From Glandiceps talaboti (lineage: Eukaryota; Hemichordata; Enteropneusta; Spengelidae), in contig NC_135564.1 in assembly GCF_964340395.1 (NCBI RefSeq), positions 5,059,361-5,097,860 of the forward strand: a stretch of DNA of 38,500 nt, given 5' to 3'. This document shows, piece after piece, positions 23,747 to 36,525 of the stretch (its first letter is position 1; each line of letters begins with the position of its first letter). Both the position numbers and the translations under genes were made by a program. The notes beneath the pieces are model-generated. The model made no database searches and was not told where the DNA came from. It saw only the letters and a program-made list of their open reading frames with translations.

Positions 23747-24456
23747 GTGTACACACACTATACGTTAATTATCAGAGATTTCAAAATATCAGGAACAGCA
23801 AAGTCAGTACATTCAAAGTATTCATTGTACTCTTGCTGGTTAATTTGAAACGTAAACCCCCTCTTTTGAATTTCTCAAGAAGGAATACAACAGAGCAAAT
23901 CAAATTAATTAGTTGGAGAAACTCATCTCAATTTATTTATAAAATTCGCTTTGCGCCTAACGGTTATTTTTTTATGTTATCATGTTCAGTTTGGGATATC
24001 GTTAATGGATTGGTTTTATCTGAGTTGCACGCCAATTTGAGGCGAAACAATTGCCTCAAAAACGCACTTGATAATGTTGAGTAGAGTGATAAAAACCCAT
24101 TTTATTTTCCCTTTCGTCTGCATCGTGATTCCAAACGACTATTTTCATGGCATTTACAATTGTTTCTTGTAGTATCGACAACAATCCATACTGGTAAGCT
24201 TTAAACGGCAGCGCTGACGTACGGTCGTTATTGCGGATGTGAAACGTAAATATTTAAGAGTAACTTGGCATACACAAAATCCTTGTACCTCGGTTTCAAC
24301 CAAAAACCGACAGGATTAATCTTTACTTAGTTCTCATGATTAAAGTCGGTAAAATATATTTAGGTAATGTTCTTTGAGTTAAGTCCTCTTCAAACGACTG
24401 CAGGATAAACAAGAATATTCATTGGGGATGCATTTGATTCTACAGTGTTTCCACAG
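23747..24456. other. Between the two cysteine-rich candidates
   Basis: A plus-strand frame (23833-24084, 83 codons) lies here without a clear start or motif. It could be intron or intergenic DNA of the candidate gene ending at 25215. Confidence 0.4.
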
Positions 24457-25215
24457 TGTCCACGCATAATTCTTTGTTTAGCAGCGGCTGTTCTCCTTCT
24501 GGGAAACCTAAAGCTACTGAGTGTACGTTCTACTCCGGCTACATCACCAAATTTGGAATTGTGGTTATTTCAAGTTGTAAAATTAATAAAGTTATACCCA
24601 CACTAAATGATTTAATCAAACGCGTATTCCAAATGAGTGTCATCAAATTTTATCAATCTTGATAACACTGGATAGTATCATATCCCATAGCAATGAAGGT
24701 GATAACATCATGACAACATGTTATATATATGGTGTGACAGATCTCTCTTGGTCATTAAATCGGCTTTGCTATAAACACGTCTCCTGTTGCGAGTATCAAG
24801 TTACAAACTGCAATCACGTCAGTCAAGCAGTACAGTTTCATTTCAAGTCGCGACGGTGGTATATCAAAATCCATCAAGTCAATTTAAATATTAATCACAA
24901 CCAGCAATTTGAAACTAATTTGAGCAAAGTAAGCGTATCTACACATGATAATAATGTCGTCTTTTCGTGACATATGTGTATCAGCGCCAACCCATTGTAA
25001 AACAGAGGATCGAAACAAAGTGTGAGGATAAACTGTATGATGGCAGTGTGCCTCCAAGTGAAGTCTATTCGGATAAATGTTATGACTGCGGTATTTGCAC
25101 CAATCTGTTTTATATAGGTGCAACATGTTCAGTCAATAGTACTAATACATTAGGGTTACCTCCTGTTTATATGAAACGTTTTGATGCAGTTGAATGCTAC
25201 CCGTCGAAATCATGA
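24457..25215 (+). CDS. Candidate three-exon gene for a cysteine-rich secreted protein (3' part)
   Basis: Three plus-strand open frames abut, each shifted by -1. Splice-like signals would join them: acceptor TTTCCACAG at 24456, donor T|GTACGT at 24522 (phase 1), acceptor GGTGTGACAG at 24740 (phase 1), donor AAA|GTAAGC at 24926 (phase 0), acceptor TGTGTATCAG at 24984 (phase 0), stop TGA 25213-25215. The phases match at both joins, but the second intron would be only about 58 nt. The middle segment contains RLCYKHVSCCEYQVTNC; the last contains ETKCEDKLYDGSVPP, then KCYDCGICTNLFYIGATC and ends VECYPSKS. Many cysteines and an NST sequon suggest an extracellular domain. I do not recognise the family. 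Signal peptide and first exons are not seen. A degraded gene with two frameshifts is the alternative. Confidence 0.3.
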
Positions 25216-26354
25216 ATATCTTTTAATATGTTTCAAATTTGTAACTTATAATTATATATTTAACATGGAATGACACACTATAAACAAAACTGCTAATTAT
25301 ACAAAATTGCAAGGTTCACAACATTTACTACGCTTTTGGTGTGAAAAAATCAAACATCTCAAAAAAAAGAAAATGAATGCTGTAGAAACTATACTACTTA
25401 AACCCGAAAGTCGCACATGTTCCTAAGAAAATACGAAGAAATGTAAAGTCTTCAGAAACCTAAACTTGTCTTAGAATTATGCATGTCGACATGAACATAT
25501 TTGATCCCTTAAATCTTTCAAACATACCTCTCAAGAAGTGCGAATCACATAAGCGACGGTACGTAATCAACAGACGTTAGTTTCTCTTTACGATCGTGCA
25601 GAGCTCACCAGATGCACACCGATCACTGCATACCAGTTACCGGCAGTAGCTGCTTTGAATAATTTCTGTGCATGGTTCTACATATATATGATTTTCTGGC
25701 GCATGCGTATTCGGACATACCACAGCAGTGGCGGGAAAAGGGAGGAACATCCAAAATGATAAAGCAATATATAATGGTACAACTTCAACAATTGTGAAAG
25801 CTAACTATCTGGAAGTTACCCCTTAAGTATTTGGTGATTTAAAAGAGTCCTGCCAGAACGGTGATAAAAAGTAGATATTACGAACAAGATGAGATAGCTC
25901 AACAACAAGAAGGGTTCATGCCAGGATATCAGCTTTTCAAAAATCTCTACTTGGATGACAACTTCTACTTGACTGTCTCTTTGCTCATTACGCATGCTTC
26001 GTTGAAGCGTATGACCTGAAGTAAACATCATGATATCTTGGTTGCACGATGCAAATATCCAAGCCATGGTATATAGCCCTGCAGCATCAACGGTCTTCTA
26101 CGTTTCACTTACAAAGAGAGAACATTAAACCTGGTATACACAGATACCGTTACTTGGCTTTACAAGTTGAATGTCCTAAAAGCTTAGCGCTTTAATGTTC
26201 GACACACATATAGATGAACTCAATGAATGACTCACCAGGCTACAATTTAAATGTAATGCGGACAACATTAGAGTTACTAAACAGACACTCTCAATTACGT
26301 TCGTCAAAGCAAATTTACAATCTCTTTCTGTCTCTTCCCCACTCCTCCTCCTCC

Positions 26355-26355
<1 letters not shown>
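25216..26355. other. Non-coding stretch
   Basis: No assignable feature. A minus-strand frame from ATG 26067 (25816-26067) begins MAWIFASCNQDIMMFTSGHT and passes a possible donor (CAA|GTAGAG, about 25950), so a short exon cannot be excluded, but no family is recognisable. Confidence 0.45.

Positions 26356-26405
<50 letters not shown>
26356..26405 (+). repeat. (TGTC)n microsatellite
   Basis: Perfect TGTC tetranucleotide repeat, preceded by a short CTC run. Same family as CAGA tracts elsewhere, in the opposite orientation. Confidence 0.97.
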
Positions 26406-26627
26406 CAGATAAAAAAGTCCAATGTTTTGTCTATTTATATTGACGATATTTAACTAATGTCTTGAGGTAAACATCACAATTTTCGGTTTCTCGTAATATT
26501 CCTCATTAAACGTGTGCAAGTGGCAGCTAAATGATAATTTGTTGATAATATAAAGCGCAGGTAATCTAAAATAATTTGATCAGGGCTGTAGTTTATCCAT
26601 TATATCTCATCCTATAAGGATTACGTC

Positions 26628-26660
<33 letters not shown>
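26628..26660 (+). repeat. (GT)n-(GC)n microsatellite
   Basis: A GT dinucleotide tract ending in GCGCGCGC, a type of alternating purine-pyrimidine sequence able to adopt Z-DNA. Confidence 0.95.
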
Positions 26661-28873
26661 CCTGCCGCCTGCCTGTCTGTGAAGATTTATTCTTTAAGAC
26701 GTTGTTGCAGAGAAGATGTCTTTCACCATGCACCTGCAATCGACTTAACACCGACGAAACAAAACCCTCTCCTCGAGGTTTGAATAGCTCGTTCAAAGAT
26801 GTTGTTATTGTATCACCCCTGAGCACCAGCGTACTCTATGATAATGTCACCGGTAGATTCAACTATCTACTATAAATAATGACCTGTTTTATTGTTTCCT
26901 GGGTTTTACGGATACTTTTTTAAACAGAGAATTATGTCACTAATAGATTGAGTTTTGTGGCGAGTCTGTTCCTGAACATTTGTACTTATACTTTAAACCA
27001 GAAATCTCCTCTTTCTTCACATAACCCACGTTCGTACCGGTCATTACTAATTTGATTTGCTCGGGGTTAATGCTTGTGAAAAAACAAACCTTTAGGATAT
27101 GAACCATCAGAGACGACTAATTGAAAGATATTACTTTGTGTTACTATAATCATCTCAAAACAGCCCAAGGCTTCAAATGCACATGCGTCAGTCAGGTGCA
27201 TTTAATGAAAAACAAACAACTTCGAATAGGTGAACTTGATATACCACAGCAATGAACCTTCAGCGAAGCACGGTTTTGTTTGTTTTCTGAAGACTGCGAT
27301 CCTCGTGTTTTGTATATACTTTAACAAATTGGACAAAATAACAAACTTGTCCTGCTAGTCGTGATGACTACTTATGACTTTAGACTCGTGATATCTGATT
27401 TTGATATGTTGAGCTACTAGTACCTGAAGTGGTTTGGTTCCACAATAAACATTGACAATTAACGATTGCATGCAACATTTAAGAATGTTGAATTACTATG
27501 TGAAAATTGAAATATTTGAAATGTCGAATTCTTTCAAGTGTAACATGACATGCGGTTTGCATTGCTTAAACTTCATCACTGTATATATCAGGTGTCAGAA
27601 TGAAAATCAATGTACACATTCCATTGTTAACGCAAACAATTTGAAAGAATAACGATTTTCATGACTATGAATCAATTGATCGTTTAATGTTGACATTTGT
27701 ATAAACATGCATGCCCTCATGTTGTGTTTTATTCACGCTTCTGCAGAAAACCACTCATTAATATATGTGTTCATATTTGTCAACATGAATCACAACGGCA
27801 ACAGCTGTATACAAGCAACTCAAGAATTCCCAAATAATAGTGTTATCCAGCCATGTTGATACAATGAATACACACCAGTAAAAGATAATATTCTCAATGT
27901 GTTGAATCATATACAACGCGGCGGAGGTATCTTTAAAAGACGATAAAGTTCTTCTGTTACGTCACTTATACCTTACCTTCCCTCGTTCGTATGATTTTTC
28001 TGGCAGACCAAGATCTAATGGAATATATACTTTCAAACAAATGTGTCGTTTTTCAAAATGGGGTATAACTGTAAAGGTGTGGGCGTCATTTTAAGTCGTC
28101 TTTTAAGTTGTAATATATAGCATGTCAAGTGAGCTTTTCTTTCAAATCATGTAATCTTTGTAACTCACATAATCGACGCAACAACCTATTATATATACGT
28201 TATCAAATCAGACATTATAAAATGTGTGCTTAATTGAATTTCTTGACATTTTTTATTATACATTAGCCTCAATGTAAATTCAGTTGTAAGAAATCGATAG
28301 CTGATAATCGACACTCTGTAAGTAGACTTGATACTAGGTATATCACTCCAAGGCCAAATATCATTACGAAATACAAGAAGAACGAACACGGTGATTGAAA
28401 GCACGGCGTGTACAGTTTGAAAAACAAAATAATGTTAGCTTCTCAGAGTCACGATACGTGATACTATAAATGTTCGTCGCAAAGTTTTACTTTGAACTTC
28501 CACAACTACATACGTGCTTCACTTAGATACAATCATACTAAACAATGACTATTAAATGCTTTTCATAACCATAATTGAACTAATAACAAGCTGAGGTACA
28601 TGTACACGTCAAGTAAAGGCGTCATACACAGATTGAACTATATACGTTATTATATTCTTTTCACACGTACACGTTCCTTGCTAGTCCCACTAGATGCATA
28701 CTTAAACACAGTATGCAAGTAGTACATCTTGTCCTGACAGTGTATTCTCATGACATGCGTTCTACAAAGGCGATTAGTTAATTTTTTAAATTTAAAATAA
28801 TCTATGTAACATACTTACGAAATTTATGATAATTTGTTTTCTGTGTATTACATCTTGAATTACATCGTAACCC

Positions 28874-28874
<1 letters not shown>
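26661..28874. other. Non-coding stretch
   Basis: No convincing gene. Frames around 26630-26875 (plus) and 26593-26826 (minus) overlap the GT tract on opposite strands and contradict each other. Elsewhere only short frames without motifs. Confidence 0.55.
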
Positions 28875-28905
<31 letters not shown>

Positions 28906-29003
28906 TGTATGTATGTATGTATGTATGTATGTATGTATGTAGGTAGGTAGGTAGGTAGGTAGGTAGGTAGGTAGGTAGGTAGGTAGGTGTGTGTGTGTGT
29001 GTA

Positions 29004-29039
<36 letters not shown>

Positions 29040-29182
29040 TGTATGTATGTATGTATGTATGTATGTATGTATGTACATGTATGTATTTACGCAGGTATAG
29101 GTAGGTAGGTAGGTAGGTAGGCAGGCAGGGGTGGATGGATGGATGGATAGCTGGATGCATGTATGGATATATGTTTGCGTGT
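28875..29182 (+). repeat. Compound microsatellite (GTAT-GTAG-GT-AT-GTAT-GTAG-GGAT)
   Basis: A run of about 300 bp in which the unit changes stepwise: (TATG)n, (TAGG)n from about 28940, (TG)n at 28987, (TA)n, again (TATG)n to about 29075, (TAGG)n at 29097-29120, then (GGAT)n. Long Thr-Tyr-Ile-His or Pro-Thr-Tyr-Leu frames are artefacts. Confidence 0.97.
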
Positions 29183-29773
29183 GACGACCCATTTTGGCGA
29201 AGACAGTCGATTTGATAACTGAAAATTTAGCAGATTATTTTGCAGATTGCAATTTTAGCTAGTGGTTTGAATATCTCCTTCACATGTTGTCAAACTTCTT
29301 ACCCTATATTCTTTATACATCTATGCAATAACCTATAGCCGGGCAAATGTTAGTCACTCTATGCCAGTCCCATGATAACAACATGATTTAAAGGTAATCA
29401 GAAACCATTATGTTTTAATATCATTAAGAAATATTAGAAGGCCGAAAGCTAAAAGAAATTTTGAGCCTGTATCATGATTACTTAGTCTGTTGCTGAGTGC
29501 TTGAATATATGAATGCCTTGGGCTTACAAATAGGTCAGTTCGCGCAGAAGAAGCAAATATAAAGTTTTTTTTTTAAATGTCTATTAATATTGTTAAATAA
29601 CAGAATCCACGTTCTTAATTCAAGACCTTATTATGACATTTGAATATGCAAAGGCAAACAGCAGTAAAAAGGCTTTACACAACTCAATGCAGTCTTAATA
29701 GATTTGAGTTGGTTCATATACATGCCAAAGAATATTTCATTTTTGCCAAAGGACTTCTTTTCTTACATTTCTT
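29183..29773. other. Non-coding stretch
   Basis: AT-rich, no feature seen. Confidence 0.6.
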
Positions 29774-29789
29774 ATGATGATGATGATGG

Positions 29790-29864
<75 letters not shown>

Positions 29865-29886
29865 CGGTGATGGTGATGATTATGAC
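29774..29886 (+). repeat. (GAT)n trinucleotide repeat
   Basis: About 35 GAT units with a few GGT and GAC variants at the ends. It reads as poly-Asp, poly-Met or poly-Ile in different frames; no flanking exon supports translation. Confidence 0.97.
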
Positions 29887-32605
29887 AGTTATTATTTCAT
29901 TACATAATTTATTAAACTCTTTTACCATGAATTACTACTTGAAAAAGTAACCAATGTGAAACATCATTCGCAAAAGTCCATGCGTGTAACTCAAGTTTGT
30001 TATTATATTACAATAATGTATTAAGTTACAAACAAGGACTTGGTACATGTTCATTCAAATCGTTTTTTTCAAGGAGACAAAACAGTAGATTTGTTTTATC
30101 AGTTAAAAAATACCCAATTCTCATCTATATTGCCACTTTCAAGTCAAACATAAAAACTCAGACCACCAACGGTCTGAGATAAAACATGTAATTAGTGATG
30201 AATTTAGTGAGGTTTAATGGATCACATGACTGGAGTTTATATAAGTAATTCCGAATTATATGCTATTTCAGGTATTATTTCATATGATGAATAAATACGA
30301 TAGCTGAAAACCTTACCCAAGTATTATAAATGCCAAATGCGTGTATTTCCACAAAGAACTGTCACGAAGATTGTGCCACATTCAATAAAACTTCATTTTG
30401 AGAAAGACACGACAGATAATTACATTTTCACCGAGAGTTTCGTTGCATGCGTGGCTGTTGCTTGAGAAAAACAACAAACACTGCTAGAGGGTAACAAAAT
30501 GACGACAGAAAATTGTTCCCATATACCGCAAAGGTTAGCATACAAAGTTTGTCGATAGGCCAGGTTATAAGGTAACCCTGACATAAATCCACATATATAT
30601 CAGAATTTCTACTTACTGGTCAATTGTTGACATTTATGATGTTATGCTTCGAAAAGCAGTGTTAACTGATGCATCCAACTGTGATTTATATCTTGGGGAA
30701 TGTTATGTTTGCTCAACAAATATCTTTAAGCGGAACATTCAGGTGAAATGTTGAAAAAATGAGTATTATGCTCATACAATACAGTGTTTGTATTGGCTAT
30801 GAAATTTCTCAATATATATACTTGGAAATTCTATATTTTCTATATATGATATATATTTGATATATAGTAATACATGCCATTACATATTATGTAACCTTTA
30901 CCAGCTTTGATGGAATCCAGTCAAAGAATGCAAAGTCGTCTGTGTTATACGTTTCACATACAAATACAGCCGTTAAAGAATTTGCAATAGTTAACCTAGC
31001 ATTGATGAACTACTTCAAATGAACGGAGACCGAATATGACGAAACTAGGGTGGCACAATGAAATATTAAACAATCGTTTCATATTCTTAGCGACAGTGCT
31101 TGAATGCTAAGACCTTCTTTATTTCATTATTTGAATAATTAAACACAACAGTGGCATTTCCTGTAAGCAATGTAACGATTTATTATGCCTAGAACAAACT
31201 GTCTCAAGTATTCCATGTCGCTGCTTAGCATTTCAAATTAAAGTTCATCGAAATATTTTTTGATGCATATTTCATCATATGAAAATTCCTCTCGACGTTG
31301 TTTCTTACATTGCATCGATTGCATAACATCTGTCATTTTTCATTCGGATTTAATGGCGATAAAAAGTGTTTCCCTGGCGACGTCCACACATGATCAAGTG
31401 CGTGTATGTATGCAAGAAGTACAGATTTTCTAGGCTGCTTAACAGAACGTGAAGATATTTTACCTTGAGTGTATATGACCTGACATATCTGAAATGTAAC
31501 GTGTCAACATACTATCAGCAGTTTCTTAGGAATCGCAGTCAGAATGGCTTCGAGATTTTTTTTTATAAACTTAATATCCTAACTCTGAGAGCTATTACAG
31601 TATTTGTATCATAATCTCGTTCCCGCAAGTATTGCTTATCCTTTTGTTATTACTTATTCGTTCTAATATATGTAAACAGTCGCCACAACCCAGTTTTCTG
31701 TGCGTAAAATATACAAGCAAACAACACATATCAATTTATTCTAATTTTTAAGGTCCATGCATACAAAATTCGCTGTTCAGTGGAGGTTATGTAGTCATTT
31801 TCATAACCCTTTTAGTATTGAAACCCCGTCTCGAATGGCGATAAACTGAAAATAAAAGTATTTAACTTTGTTCTCCTTTAATAAAAGTTAATGTTGAATA
31901 CGCTATGAAGGTTGTTTTACCATTTTATTAGCTATTACATGTGATAAGACCGTCTCCATCGTCAAATGGTGTTTTTTTGAGAATTAAGGTTTTTTCGTTT
32001 CGTTTGTTTTAAGCGGAAAAAAAGAAGATATAGCTATATGGAGTGTTAAAAGAAGTCAGTACGTCTAGTCAGTCTTTTCACGTCAGCTAAAATTTACTGT
32101 CGGTTAACATGAACATCTATTTATATACCAGGTCAACGGGTAATTTAACAACAATTGATTTGTTAAGTGATGCATTAGCATTACGCATTGAACTGGTAAA
32201 GCTGATAGATTTAGTTAAATTGATCCAACAGGACACTAATATCTCTACAAACGAAACAAGAGTATGTTTTGCTAGGTTGATATTACCTCTGAATTAAGAT
32301 TCAATATATTCTTTTCATCTTGATTAAAATCTACATGTCGTCATATTAAGAAACTCTGCCACTTTGACTATATGTATGTTAGCATAAATGGCCTAAAGCT
32401 ATCAAATGTGTGTTTGTGTCATATTCAAGTAAGAGGTATTTACAATTCATTTCGTCTGATATCGCTAAAAACATGTTTATTATAGGGTTGACACTACATT
32501 TAAGAGAGAACACAACACTTTAAACAGGCCGACTCGTTCCAAAAAATATTGTACCGCTGGAATAATAAATTCTGGTATGAAACTTTACTCGTATTTTGTT
32601 TTCAC
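29887..32605. other. Non-coding stretch
   Basis: About 2.7 kb with no assignable gene. A hairpin of 8-bp arms (CTCAGACC / GGTCTGAG, 30157-30178) and an AT-repeat-like patch near 30810-30870 are the only structures. A 62-codon frame from ATG 32109 has no familiar motif. Confidence 0.55.
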
Positions 32606-32623
32606 AGACATCCATCCATCCAT

Positions 32624-32674
<51 letters not shown>

Positions 32675-32707
32675 CACACAGACAGCCAGCCAGCCAGCCA
32701 GACAGCC

Positions 32708-32752
<45 letters not shown>

Positions 32753-32790
32753 TATGGACGGACGGATGGACAGATAGACAGACAGACAGT
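32606..32790 (+). repeat. Compound (CATC)n-(CAGA)n microsatellite
   Basis: A short CATC run, then CAGA with an ACACACA and GCCAGCCAGCCA patch in the middle (about 32670-32708), more CAGA, and a GGAC/GGAT-like end. The Asp-Arg-Gln-Thr frames are artefacts. Confidence 0.97.
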
Positions 32791-33909
32791 TACATATGGT
32801 TGGTTGATTACTGATCAATCAGATCTTCATTGGCATTAATATTTGAGATTTAGTGAGAAACGACGTTAACATTGTACCAACAGACGTTTCAAAAGTGTTA
32901 GTCTACCTCTATCATTGAAATACGTATATCAACTATTCATCTTCTTGTTTTCAAAATGCTAAAGGTGTTACGTAACCTTAGATCAGAAATTTATACTGTT
33001 AAAATGAAAGTTTTCCCAATATTGTGGTTATAGCGCTAGGCAAAATTTGCGAAAAGAACTCATTGCTAAAAAATGCCCGCAGTATTTTACCTACTAAATA
33101 TGCATTAATAATGAATATGTGAACATTTCACCGCATATTATGTTCTTAAAGAATTTCCTTGCCTTTAAAATACATGACGGGAAACAAGTCAACATCAGCT
33201 GACTGGGAGAGGATTGCTTTTACTCTATCAGTAATTTCTTTTGGCGAAAAGAGGACTGCATTGTATCATTGTCCTTTGAAATAAATATGATGTATTGTTT
33301 ATTTATTATGTAAATGTATGTACGTGATGTTTTCAGTATTTTCTTCCCTTTCTTAGTGCATTAACTGTTTTATTATAGTGTCCGGTCGCCCCTAGAATCT
33401 GCTGATGCAAAACGTTTTCTTTTGTACGAATCCAGAAAGCCGTGTGATAAACAGCCATATGTCTGTGACACGCAGTATTACTTGTTTGAAGGTGTGCAAA
33501 CATAACCCCATGGAGATGAATAAACCATTTAAAAGACTACACAGTCAAAATAGCCTAATGGTCTATCACCAGGGACGTGTTTTTGACACCTGACCAGACA
33601 TAATAGCCTAGCACTGTCCAATGCTCCCAAGAAATCAATTCCTACTTAGAGCAGTATTGAAAATCGCGGGACTTCATTCAACAGAGTAAATACCACGTTT
33701 GTGAAATGATCGGCGAACTTATGATTGCCCGAAGCCTGCTGTCGCTGTCACTTGCATAGTAGCTTATACGTTATTTGACATGTTCGGTTCTTTGACGATT
33801 GTCAGGGACTTGTCGACTTCAATTGAAAAACTCTCAAAACTTAAAACCGAACTCAATACATTTTTCTAAAAAGTCACGATTTTCTCATGGTAGATATGTA
33901 CCATTGATT
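32791..33909. other. Non-coding stretch
   Basis: No assignable gene or repeat. A 62-codon plus-strand frame (33405-33593) starts with ATG but has no recognisable motif. Confidence 0.55.
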
Positions 33910-34058
33910 GGTTAAACAGACACGTTTCTTCAAGTGAAAACTATGATTTTCTGTGATTATTCAGCTGATTACATTGTATACAAGGATTACCCGGGCCTTA
34001 ATTTATGGTCATGTCTAAATCCATTACACACTCCTTGAAGAAACGTATCCTTAAACCG
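33910..34058. mobile_element. Short MITE-like element with about 25-bp inverted ends
   Basis: The ends at 33910-33934 and 34034-34058 are inverted copies. The inner 13 bp (ACGTTTCTTCAAG) match perfectly and the outer part (GGTTAAAC... versus GGTTTAAGG...) matches with few changes and one indel. The interior of about 100 bp has no coding capacity. No clear target-site duplication. Confidence 0.45.
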
Positions 34059-34837
34059 AGGCTATGAATACCGAAATGTGGCTGGCATATATTGTGGTTA
34101 CATAATTATGCATTACTTTGGTAAAACCAGAAAAAGAAACTATCGGTAAACAAGACAAGACTTGATTAAAAGTTTACACCAGTCCAGTGACATTCTGACG
34201 GTGCAGATGGTGTGCATATACAAGTGAAAAAGGAATGGTGATATATTAAATAATATAATTGTTTACGTAGTTCTCAAACCGTAACATTCTTCAACAAAGG
34301 CGCCTTTCTTTCATTGCAGGGACATTATCTGCATATAAATAATTGATGATGGCATCTAAACCATTTTATACCAGTGCGAATTCATAGTTCGTGATTGCAT
34401 TCTCCATCGTGAATTCAGATTTAGCACACTTGCGTTATGATTATGTAAGGTGCAACTGTTTTAAAGCTGCACTAGCTGTAACTGGGGTATAAATCTTTCA
34501 GTTACACATCCAATACCAATAATTGGACGTTTTACATATTAATTCTGACGACTTCATCCAAGTGTAGTATAGCATAGTAATACGATGAAATGGTGATTAA
34601 CTAGTGGCGCTGATTTTAGATGGGCACCCAAAAAAGTAAATAATTTGATATGATATATTATACTATTATTGCGCACAACTACATAAAATCGTTTACCCTG
34701 GCGTTCAATACTGTTCAAGTTGTGCAATATAACGAATAAGTCAATTATATCTAAAAAAAACTGTTTCAGAAATCCCGCAGTTGCAGCTTTATGGACAGTT
34801 TTTTCAATACTTTTATCAAAAGCTTCGAATTCTATGG
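34059..34837. other. Non-coding stretch
   Basis: No supported gene. A minus-strand frame of 106 codons (34554-34874) starts inside the adjacent duplicated repeat, which argues against it being a gene. Confidence 0.5.
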
Positions 34838-35200
34838 GGAGACCTCGAGGATTCCTCCAATCAGAGGTGTACATATGCCCGTCTCAAGCTCTCCCCCCCC
34901 CCAACCTTATACTGTCGAATAAATATTTCAACCCTATGTAGTTGCTAATTACATGATGGTGCTGTCTTGTTAAGTTTAGAAAGTATTACTCGAAAGAGTC
35001 TGAACAGCCAACAGATTGGCTTTAAGAGTCAAAAAACATCCTGAGCTTCTAGGGAGAGACTCTAGCATCACCCATGAGACGTGTGTGTATCCCCAGCTCA
35101 AGCTTTCCCCCTTAGCTTTTACTGTCAAGTTGCTCTTAAAATATTTTGTTTCTTTAATATATCAATCATATGTAGTTGCTAATCCCTATGTTAATTACTA
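34838..35200 (+). repeat. Diverged local duplication, two copies
   Basis: Copy one (about 34838-34963) and copy two (about 35055-35200) share GGGAGA-ACTC, a GTGTA-AT-CCC-CTCAAGCT block, a C-run, a TTACTGTC block, and TATGTAGTTGCTAAT at 34935 and 35169. Identity is moderate and indels are frequent. Could be an old repeat family member inserted twice or a local duplication. Confidence 0.6.
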
Positions 35201-36302
35201 AGTATCAATTAAATATGTAGGTACTGTTTTATGAAAGTATTTGCTATGCGAGACATAGTCAAGCAGTTCACTTTGAGTCGCGATGAAATATCTGGCATGT
35301 GAACATGATATGCGGTGGCATTGCTATCGTGTTTTAGAAATACGTGACAAATACGTAGCGGTACTCTTTGTCGCCTTTTCCACACGTATCGCTGTAAAAG
35401 TACGCAATTTATCAACAATAGTCAGAGTTATCAACGAAGATGCTTCGTAGATACGTTTAACTTATATGATATAATGTTCAATGTATGCCATGAGTGCAAC
35501 ACGTAAATGTTCAGAGATACACAATACTACTCTTTCAGATGCCAAATGTTCTTCCGATGAGAGCAATTCATTATTCACAACTCCTAATCTATTTTAGTGT
35601 AAACTGTATACAACATAAAAACCTTTGAAATATTCATTCTCCAATGATATAATGTTTCTTATCTTTCTAGCATCAGAACTCGGCTTCGAGGTATTCTTTG
35701 AACTTTCAGACTGAATAGATTTGCTCGCCGTGTTTGATTTTTGATATGCTCAAAGCTACAGCGCTATTCACATGAATGTCATGGTTTTAAATACAACTCC
35801 GTATGCCTGAGTGCTTTGTCCTCTAAAACTTTATATGACCTTTTTTTTTTTTAAAAATCGTTGAAAGGCTTATTTTTAAAAACTTAAATCAATAAGTCAC
35901 TAATGTTGAAAAAATGGCGACAAGCATATATTAATTAATCTTGACCGCTTCATTTTGGTAATAAACGGTAAAGTTTCCAATTCAATGTCATCGGCCCAAA
36001 ATACAAGACAGGTTACTTTATTAAGATTGGATTATGATGGTCGGGAAAATACAAAACTCTATAGAACGTAAACGATAGTTACAATGTATTGTTGCATTGA
36101 ATACGTAACTTCACTACATGGTAAGTAGATGCTGGTAATAATCTTTTGAAATGTGTCCAAAAGGAGAAAACAAGTGATTTTGAGTTGAGAGGGAGGCCCA
36201 AGATAATATGTAGGAATGTACAATATATAAAGAGTTTTGAAAAATAAGCAAATACAAAATTGTGTCATTCTTCTGTTTCAAAAGTGTCACATTAAAAAGG
36301 AG
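35201..36302. other. Non-coding stretch
   Basis: No assignable feature on either strand. A poly-T/A patch is present at about 35839-35856. Confidence 0.6.
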
Positions 36303-36376
36303 GATGAGGACGACGACGACGATGATGATGGTGCTGGTGCTGGTGATGATGATGATGATGCTGGTGCTGGTGCTGG

Positions 36377-36433
<57 letters not shown>

Positions 36434-36494
36434 CGATGATGACGAAGAAGGTGATGGTGACGATGACGATGACGATGATGATGATGATGATGAC

Positions 36495-36525
<31 letters not shown>

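Noticed and set aside
29704-29928. Poly-Asp and poly-Ile frames
   Set aside because: Readings of the GAT repeat; no splice sites or conserved flanks.
30157-30178. Hairpin CTCAGACC/GGTCTGAG as a terminator or regulatory element
   Set aside because: Eight-base stems are expected by chance in a window this size and no transcript end is supported nearby.
34554-34874. Minus-strand frame of 106 codons with ATG start
   Set aside because: It starts inside a duplicated repeat (34838-35200), and no domain or splice signal supports it.
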